Part shown: positions 5,587 through 9,514 of the stretch, piece after piece
How positions within the stretch are numbered: position 1 is the stretch's first letter
Layout: each line of letters opens with the position of its first letter
Assembly (NCBI GenBank): GCA_003105285.1
Contig: PQAN01000085.1
Coordinates: forward strand, 1 to 9,514
Reading direction: 5' to 3'
Length of the DNA stretch: 9,514 nucleotides
DNA from: Methylocystaceae bacterium
GTDB taxonomy: Bacteria > Pseudomonadota > Alphaproteobacteria > Rhizobiales > Beijerinckiaceae
Made by a program: the position numbers and the translations under genes
Notes under the pieces: model-generated
The model's input: the letters and a program-made list of their open reading frames with translations, nothing else
Database searches by the model: none
Told to the model about the DNA's origin: nothing

Positions 5587-6972
5587 TCACCCGCTACGGC
5601 CGGAACTTAAAGCCTCCTCGTTCGGCGCCAGCGAGTCACGCAGAAGAAGAGCGATGTGCCTCGCCTGACGGCCGCTGCCATGCTCGATCTGGTGACGGCA
5701 GGAAAACCCGTTGGCGATGAGCGGCGTATCGGCCGCGGAGGCGCGCACCGTGGGCAGGAGCGCGAGTTCCGCCATCCGCATCGAGGCGTCGTAGTGCTCG
5801 GCCTCGAGCCCGAAGCTGCCGGCCATTCCGCAACAGCTCGTCTCGACGACGTCGTAGGAAAAGCCGGGAATCCAGCTCAAGACCTTGCGCGTCGCCTTCA
5901 TCACGCCGAACGCTTTCTGATGACAATGGCCATGCACCAGCGCCTTGGGGACGTTCAGCGGCTTCAGCTCGAGACGCAGGCCGTTGTTCTGATGTTCTCG
6001 CGCGAGAAATTCCTCGAGCAGATAAAGCTGCTTGCCGAGATCGCCCGCCTCCCGACCAAGACCCAGGCTGTAGAGCTCGTCGCGCAGCGACAGCAGACAT
6101 GACGGCTCGAGGCCGATGATGGGCGTTTGCGCGGCGATCTCGTTCCGGAATGCCGCGAGCACCCGCTCGGCCTCGCCTCTCGCTTTTTCCACCATGCCGG
6201 TGGTGAGATAGGTGCGCCCGCAACAAAGCGGCCTGTCCGGCTCCGCATCGCTCGGCGCAGGCTCGGCGATGCGCACGCTATAGCCCGCATGTTCGAGCAC
6301 GGCCACGGCCGCTTCGGCGATATGAGGATCGAAATGACGACAGAACGTATCGACGAACAGGATGACCGGACCCCGCCCGCGCGTCACGCCGCTCGACGAG
6401 GCCGTTCGCGCAAAGGCTTTCGAAGCCGGCTCGGGGAGAGGGCGCCGCGCCGTGACGCCGAGCCATTTTTCGACGAGCTTTGCAATCGGCGAGAAGCGAT
6501 TGCGCAGGCGAATGGCGAGGCGCAGCAAGATGCGGCGCCGGCCGATCCATTCCGGCACGCCGCCGAACAGGCGCGTACGCGCGGGGACGCCGAGAATCTC
6601 ATGGCGTTGCGCGAGATATTCGGTCTTGATCAGCGTCATATCGACAGCGCTGGGGCATTCCTTCTTGCACGCCTTGCAGGACACGCACAAATCCATCGCC
6701 TCGCCGAGGCGAGGATCCGCGAAGGCGCGTCCGTCGGCGCCGTCATTGAGCGCCGCCTTGAACGCGGCGACGCGCGCCTCGGTCGAATGTCGGCGATCGC
6801 CGGTGATGCGATAGCTCGGGCACATCACGCCCTTGCCCGTGTTCTGGCAATCTCGGCTGTGCATGCATACCGCCACGGCCTTGGCGTAATTGCCGCCCGT
6901 GGCGGGAATGCCGGAATAGGCGTCGCCCATTCCGTAGGTGTCGTAAGCCGACCAATCGAGAAAGGTTTTCAT
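5587..6972 (-). CDS. Fe-S oxidoreductase subunit with two 4Fe-4S motifs and two CCG domains (YdiJ/GlcF-like)
   Basis: The 461-residue product resembles the C-terminal half of YdiJ-type FAD/Fe-S 2-hydroxyacid dehydrogenases, and more loosely GlcF. The first cluster region has Cys36, Cys42 and Cys51 in CMHSRDC...MCPSYRITGDRRHSTEAR (written here in parts), the hallmark MCPSY...HST form. The second is LCVSCKACKKECP with Cys96, 99, 102 and 106. Two CCG (heterodisulfide-reductase-like) domains follow, with LCCGRTYL at about 249, HGHCHQKA at about 347 and ETSCCGMAGSFG at about 377. Such proteins pass electrons from a flavin dehydrogenase to quinones or another carrier. No FAD-binding domain is fused or adjacent, so the partner must be elsewhere or absent. 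The ATG at 6972 has GAGGG about ten bases upstream; the TTG at 6999 would add nine residues. It lies 130 bases downstream of the GYD gene on the same strand. The substrate is unknown. Confidence 0.9.
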   Translation of the reverse strand: MKTFLDWSAYDTYGMGDAYSGIPATGGNYAKAVAVCMHSRDCQNTGKGVMCPSYRITGDRRHSTEARVAAFKAALNDGADGRAFADPRLGEAMDLCVSCKACKKECPSAVDMTLIKTEYLAQRHEILGVPARTRLFGGVPEWIGRRRILLRLAIRLRNRFSPIAKLVEKWLGVTARRPLPEPASKAFARTASSSGVTRGRGPVILFVDTFCRHFDPHIAEAAVAVLEHAGYSVRIAEPAPSDAEPDRPLCCGRTYLTTGMVEKARGEAERVLAAFRNEIAAQTPIIGLEPSCLLSLRDELYSLGLGREAGDLGKQLYLLEEFLAREHQNNGLRLELKPLNVPKALVHGHCHQKAFGVMKATRKVLSWIPGFSYDVVETSCCGMAGSFGLEAEHYDASMRMAELALLPTVRASAADTPLIANGFSCRHQIEHGSGRQARHIALLLRDSLAPNEEALSSGRSG

Positions 6973-7102
6973 GCCGCATTTGCCCTCGCCCAGTCGCAAG
7001 CAAGATTTGTGCTGCTAGGGCTCGTGGCGAGTGCGGCGTCCGCCGATGACGAATATCGCAGGCGGGCCGGATTTCGCTCCGCGACGCGGCGCTTTTCGCG
7101 TC

Positions 7103-7399
7103 TTATAGAGTTCGCACGATTTCCTTGAACCTCTTCCACTCGGTCGCCGTCCAGATTTCGGTTCGTGCGTGTCCGAAAGTGCGGATCAGCGTCGACACTC
7201 TGCTCGCTGTCTCGACGTCCTTCGCACGAAAAATATCCAGATAATCATACGGGCCGAGGATAGCGTAGCTATCTAGCCATTCGACATCCGGACAGTCCTT
7301 GCGCACGCGGTCCATCGCCTTGTGCTCCAATTGCTCGAGCGCCTGGGGCGATCGCACGGCGTCGGGGCTGAGGCGCGTCAACATGATGAATGTCTGCAT
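7103..7399 (-). CDS. GYD domain-containing protein
   Basis: The product is 98 residues and consists of one GYD domain, a small alpha/beta ferredoxin-like fold of unknown function. The start MQTFIMLTRLSPDAVRS and the central ILGPYDYLDIFRAKDVETA (residues 47-65) match the family, with GPYD at 49-52 as the naming motif. A second beta strand, ARTEIWTATEW, closes the fold. The start at 7399 is set by a strong ribosome site at 7407-7416. An ATG at 7429 would place that site inside the coding region. There is no signal peptide, so it is expected to be cytoplasmic. It lies between a CapA-like gene and the Fe-S subunit gene on the same strand, with gaps of 298 and 130 bases. Any functional link to these is not shown by the sequence. 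Confidence 0.9.
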   Translation of the reverse strand: MQTFIMLTRLSPDAVRSPQALEQLEHKAMDRVRKDCPDVEWLDSYAILGPYDYLDIFRAKDVETASRVSTLIRTFGHARTEIWTATEWKRFKEIVRTL

Positions 7400-7406
7400 C
7401 TTGGAG

Positions 7407-7416
7407 TTCCTCTCCC
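7407..7416 (-). promoter_or_regulatory. Ribosome binding site of the GYD gene
   Basis: On the minus strand this reads GGGAGAGGAA and ends seven bases before the ATG at 7399. It decides this start over the in-frame ATG at 7429. Confidence 0.75.
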
Positions 7417-7697
7417 GCTTGGAGCCCATGTCGGACGCCGGCTCCCCGTCTCGTCGGCGCGCGTCGTCGACGATCGCCGATTTCGTCGAAACCCTTCATC
7501 GAATGATCGTGCAAATCCGCGTCTTCCAAAAACGCCGCAGTCGACGTCGCCGCATCCAATCGCGCGGTGTCGGCGACGCCTAGGCTCCTCGTCCTCACCG
7601 TCTGGCGACCCGAACGGGCCGCTCATAGCGGCACAAATAGAAAGGGCGCCGGCGAGGTCAAAGAGGCCGAGCGGCGGAGAGTAGCCAGAGCGAGGCG
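7417..7697 (-). other. Gap between CapA-like and GYD genes; no firm gene
   Basis: Nearly 300 bases lie between the CapA-like stop and the GYD start. On the minus strand an ATG at 7701 overlaps the CapA-like stop as ATGA and opens a frame (MTPRSGYSPPLGLFDLAGAL...) that runs to 7378, over the GYD start. In another frame a stretch beginning near 7580 reads LDAATSTAAFLEDADLHDHS. Neither frame looks like one complete protein. The region may hold the remains of a small gene or only leader sequence. I see no clear promoter or terminator in it. Confidence 0.3.
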
Positions 7698-8822
7698 TCA
7701 TGCGGCCGTTCGGGACCAGGACAGCGCAAATCTTCCATCGGGTCCGGCCTCGACTCTCGCGCCGAATTTGCGGCTTTCTCGATCGAGGGTTCGTCGCAGC
7801 CAGTCGATGTCGTCATCCGGCGGCCGAACCAATCGAAAGCGTCGGATTCGCAGAGGCGTCATCTCGAGCGCGACGAGATCGCCGCTCGTCGCATCGATCT
7901 CGACGAAATACATCAACGCCAGATCGCCGCGAAATTCCTCATAGCCGGAGATGCCCTCATAGTCGTTCAGGAAGTCGCCGCAGCCGTAGAGGATCAAGCG
8001 ATTGCCGTAGACCTCGATCCCTTTCGGATGGTGAGAGGAATGGCAGTGCAGAACGGCCGGTCGCGTCTCGTCGATCAATCGATGGGCGAACCGTCTCTCA
8101 TCCTCGGAAATGTCATAGCCCCAGTTCCCGCCCCAATGGAGCGACAGGATCACCGCATCCGCCTCCCGCCTTTCGCGCGAGATTTCGCCGGCGATCAGGG
8201 CGACGCTTCGCTCGGTCGAGTCCGGCAGCAGAGCGACGCCGGGAGCATTCGGCTGCGCGGCCCAGGCGAGCGGCGCGCCGCTCGTGACGGAAGCGCAGGA
8301 ATAGACGAGCGCCCGTCCTTTGCCTGCTATGTCGAAGACGGCGGGCGCCCAGGCCTCGGCGAGGTTGCGGCCCGCGCCGGATGTCCTTATCCGCAGGCGC
8401 TCGAGCGTATCCAGCGTGTCGAGCAATCCGGCTCGGCCCCAATCGAGAATGTGATTATTGGCGAGGGCGCAGCAGTTCACGCCGGCGGCGAGCAGGCAGC
8501 CGGCGTTTTCCGGACTCATCCGATAATTGACGCCTTTCGGGAAACGCGTCTCGCTGTGGGTGATGCTCGTTTCGAGATTGATGATGCGGACATCCGGCCG
8601 CGCGCGTTCGAACTCGTCGAGGGCCGCGCCCCAAATGTAGGAGAGCGTCGCCGGCTCGGGAATTTCGCCATTGGCGCACTCGGCGAGACCGACATAGTCC
8701 AGCGCCGAGGAGACATATCGTTCATAGAGCCTGGGACTGCACGGGCGCGGCAGAATCTGATCGACGCCGCGTCCTGTCATCACGTCTCCGCAGAGGAATA
8801 GCTTGATGGGAGGCGAAGCCAT
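7698..8822 (-). CDS. CapA family protein (metallophosphatase fold)
   Basis: The product is 374 residues with the full motif set of the CapA/PgsA family, which is named for poly-gamma-glutamate and capsule synthesis and has a calcineurin-like metallophosphatase fold. Motifs in order: FLCGDVMTGRGVDQIL at 9-24 (Asp13), IINLETSIT at 80-88 (Glu84), ALANNHILDWG at 119-129 (Asn122, His124), ILSLHWGGNWG at 225-235 (His229), and VLHCHSSHHPKGIEVY at 257-272 followed by LILYGCGDFLNDYEG. All likely metal ligands are present. There is no obvious signal peptide or membrane anchor, so unlike membrane-bound CapA it may be cytoplasmic. No capB, capC or capD partners are in the window, so a capsule role is unsupported. 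It is best treated as a stand-alone member, possibly a hydrolase. The ATG at 8822 gives the expected N-terminus, but the ribosome site is weak. Confidence 0.92.
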   Translation of the reverse strand: MASPPIKLFLCGDVMTGRGVDQILPRPCSPRLYERYVSSALDYVGLAECANGEIPEPATLSYIWGAALDEFERARPDVRIINLETSITHSETRFPKGVNYRMSPENAGCLLAAGVNCCALANNHILDWGRAGLLDTLDTLERLRIRTSGAGRNLAEAWAPAVFDIAGKGRALVYSCASVTSGAPLAWAAQPNAPGVALLPDSTERSVALIAGEISRERREADAVILSLHWGGNWGYDISEDERRFAHRLIDETRPAVLHCHSSHHPKGIEVYGNRLILYGCGDFLNDYEGISGYEEFRGDLALMYFVEIDATSGDLVALEMTPLRIRRFRLVRPPDDDIDWLRRTLDRESRKFGARVEAGPDGRFALSWSRTAA

Positions 8823-8890
8823 TCGTGTCGACCCGTAAGGTCACATCGGCCATCGGGCGCGCGGCTCTGGGCGGGTCGCGTCTCGCCAGG

Positions 8891-8927
8891 CGCGAGTCCT
8901 CATGGCGCAAGTCCTCATGGCGCAGGT
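8891..8927 (+). repeat. 15-bp tandem repeat, about 2.4 copies
   Basis: CGCGAGTCCTCATGG at 8891-8905 is followed directly by CGCAAGTCCTCATGG at 8906-8920 (one base differs) and by a partial third copy, CGCAGGT. A small stem CTCGC/GCGAG (8882-8886 with 8892-8896) overlaps its left end. It lies about 70 bases upstream of the CapA-like start and has no evident function. Confidence 0.7.
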
Positions 8928-9225
8928 TACGCGGCGATGCCGCCGGCCGGTCTTCGGCGAACGCCGCCTCATGGGCCGGCGAGCGTGGTGGAACGACCCG
9001 GTAGAAATTATTCCATGCGCCCAGCCGTTCAACCGCTATTGCGGCGGCGCTGGCGACGCGTTGCGGGCGTTGTCCTCGAGTTGGCCGGTCCGGCCAGCGC
9101 TCCGCTCTGCCCCGAGACTCTCGGTCTGCTCGATCTCGAACGGGAGTCGCAGATTACTTTATTTCGCCCCCGCGGCCGATCGCTTCTTCGAGAATTGCGG
9201 ACGCCCTATTCGACAGGCGTATGCT

Positions 9226-9254
9226 TTGACAATATAGTTTCAGTCAGTTATAGG
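9226..9254 (+). promoter_or_regulatory. Sigma70-type promoter for the gene at 9308
   Basis: A perfect -35 box, TTGACA (9226-9231), is separated by exactly 17 bases from TATAGG (9249-9254), a good -10 box. Transcription would begin near 9261, giving a leader of roughly 47 bases before the ATG at 9308. The surrounding sequence is AT-rich against a GC-rich background, which supports a real promoter. Confidence 0.6.
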
Positions 9255-9307
9255 GTTCCGTATAGCAGACTAATTCCCAGTATACATTTTCACGGACGGA
9301 ATGAAAC

Positions 9308-9514
9308 ATGGAGCCCAAGGTCAAAGTCACGGAATGTTTCGTTTTCCATTCGTTCTTGCGGATACGGGTTCGTCTATCCGAATCCGACGCCCGCCCCGGC
9401 GAGGCGATCTCGTCGGCGCGATTGATTCCCATCGGTTCCGACTCGGGGGCCGGCGGGCTGAAGCAGCGCCTCGCATTCGATCCAAATCATGCGATTGTGG
9501 AGGCGCTCGTCGAT
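9308..9514 (+). CDS. Uncharacterised protein, N-terminal part (runs off the window)
   Basis: An open frame begins with ATG at 9308 and continues without stop to the last base: 69 codons, starting MEPKVKVTECFVFHSFLRIR and ending near HAIVEALVD. I do not recognise it. A purine-rich GGACGGA at 9294-9300 lies seven bases before the ATG, and a near-consensus promoter stands upstream. The overlapping frame from ATG 9301 is also open, but its third codon positions are much poorer in G and C, so the 9308 frame is preferred. No signal peptide is visible. Confidence 0.5.
   Translation, partial: MEPKVKVTECFVFHSFLRIRVRLSESDARPGEAISSARLIPIGSDSGAGGLKQRLAFDPNHAIVEALVD

Larger units (their letters stand above)
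8823..9307. other. About 485 bases without a convincing gene
   Basis: Open frames exist here (for example plus strand 8937-9425 and 8902-9237), but they are Arg/Pro-rich, lack good ribosome sites and do not resemble any family I know. The left part would carry the promoter of the CapA-like gene and contains a short tandem repeat. The last 100 bases are clearly more AT-rich than the rest of the window and hold a promoter for the gene at 9308. Confidence 0.5.

Noticed and set aside
6127..7128. 333-codon plus-strand open frame opposite the Fe-S protein gene
   Set aside because: The minus strand has clear cysteine motifs. The plus frame has Arg/Ala-rich shadow composition.
8028..8801. 257-codon plus-strand open frame opposite the CapA-like gene
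   Set aside because: The CapA motifs on the minus strand are unambiguous, and the plus frame shows no family features.
8937..9425. 162-codon plus-strand frame in the right-hand gap
   Set aside because: It spans the AT-rich promoter region and overlaps the better-supported frame at 9308. It has no ribosome site or recognisable domain.

Overview
The window is GC-rich DNA with dense, mostly minus-strand genes. The coding style, the GYD-domain protein, the YkuD protein with an ASYGC active site and a CTAGAG...CTCTAG palindromic intergenic element all suggest an alphaproteobacterium of the Hyphomicrobiales (Rhizobiales) type. Genus cannot be fixed from the sequence. A methanotroph-like relative such as Methylosinus or Methylocystis is only an impression.

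Layout. The left edge (1-251, +) holds what looks like a frameshifted remnant of the N-terminus of an S-adenosylmethionine synthetase (metK-like). Converging on it is a minus-strand pair: a UPF0313/YgiQ-type radical SAM protein (917-2998), followed by an O6-methylguanine-DNA methyltransferase (256-831). Divergent from ygiQ is a secreted L,D-transpeptidase (3289-3846, +), followed by a GC-rich hairpin. Next comes a minus-strand cupin of the cysteine-dioxygenase-like family (4139-4852) in which all three predicted iron-binding histidines are replaced. Divergent from it is a small uncharacterised plus-strand gene (4896-5312).

The middle has a convergent intergenic region carrying a perfect 22-bp-arm palindrome inside a 105-bp repeat-like element (5477-5582). 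The right part has three minus-strand genes: CapA-like metallophosphatase-fold protein (7698-8822), GYD-domain protein (7103-7399) and a stand-alone two-cluster Fe-S/CCG-domain oxidoreductase subunit (5587-6972). After about 485 bases with no convincing gene, a near-consensus sigma70-type promoter (9226-9254) precedes a plus-strand gene that runs off the window (9308-9514).

The genes do not form one obvious pathway. They read as chromosomal housekeeping or accessory genes: DNA alkylation repair, cell wall cross-linking, redox, and unknown functions. The items most worth a second look are the ligand-less cysteine-dioxygenase-like cupin, the metK-like remnant with a one-base insertion, the palindromic element between convergent genes, and the Fe-S subunit that lacks an adjacent FAD partner. 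I saw no clear new multi-gene system, CRISPR array, tRNA, rRNA or insertion sequence.
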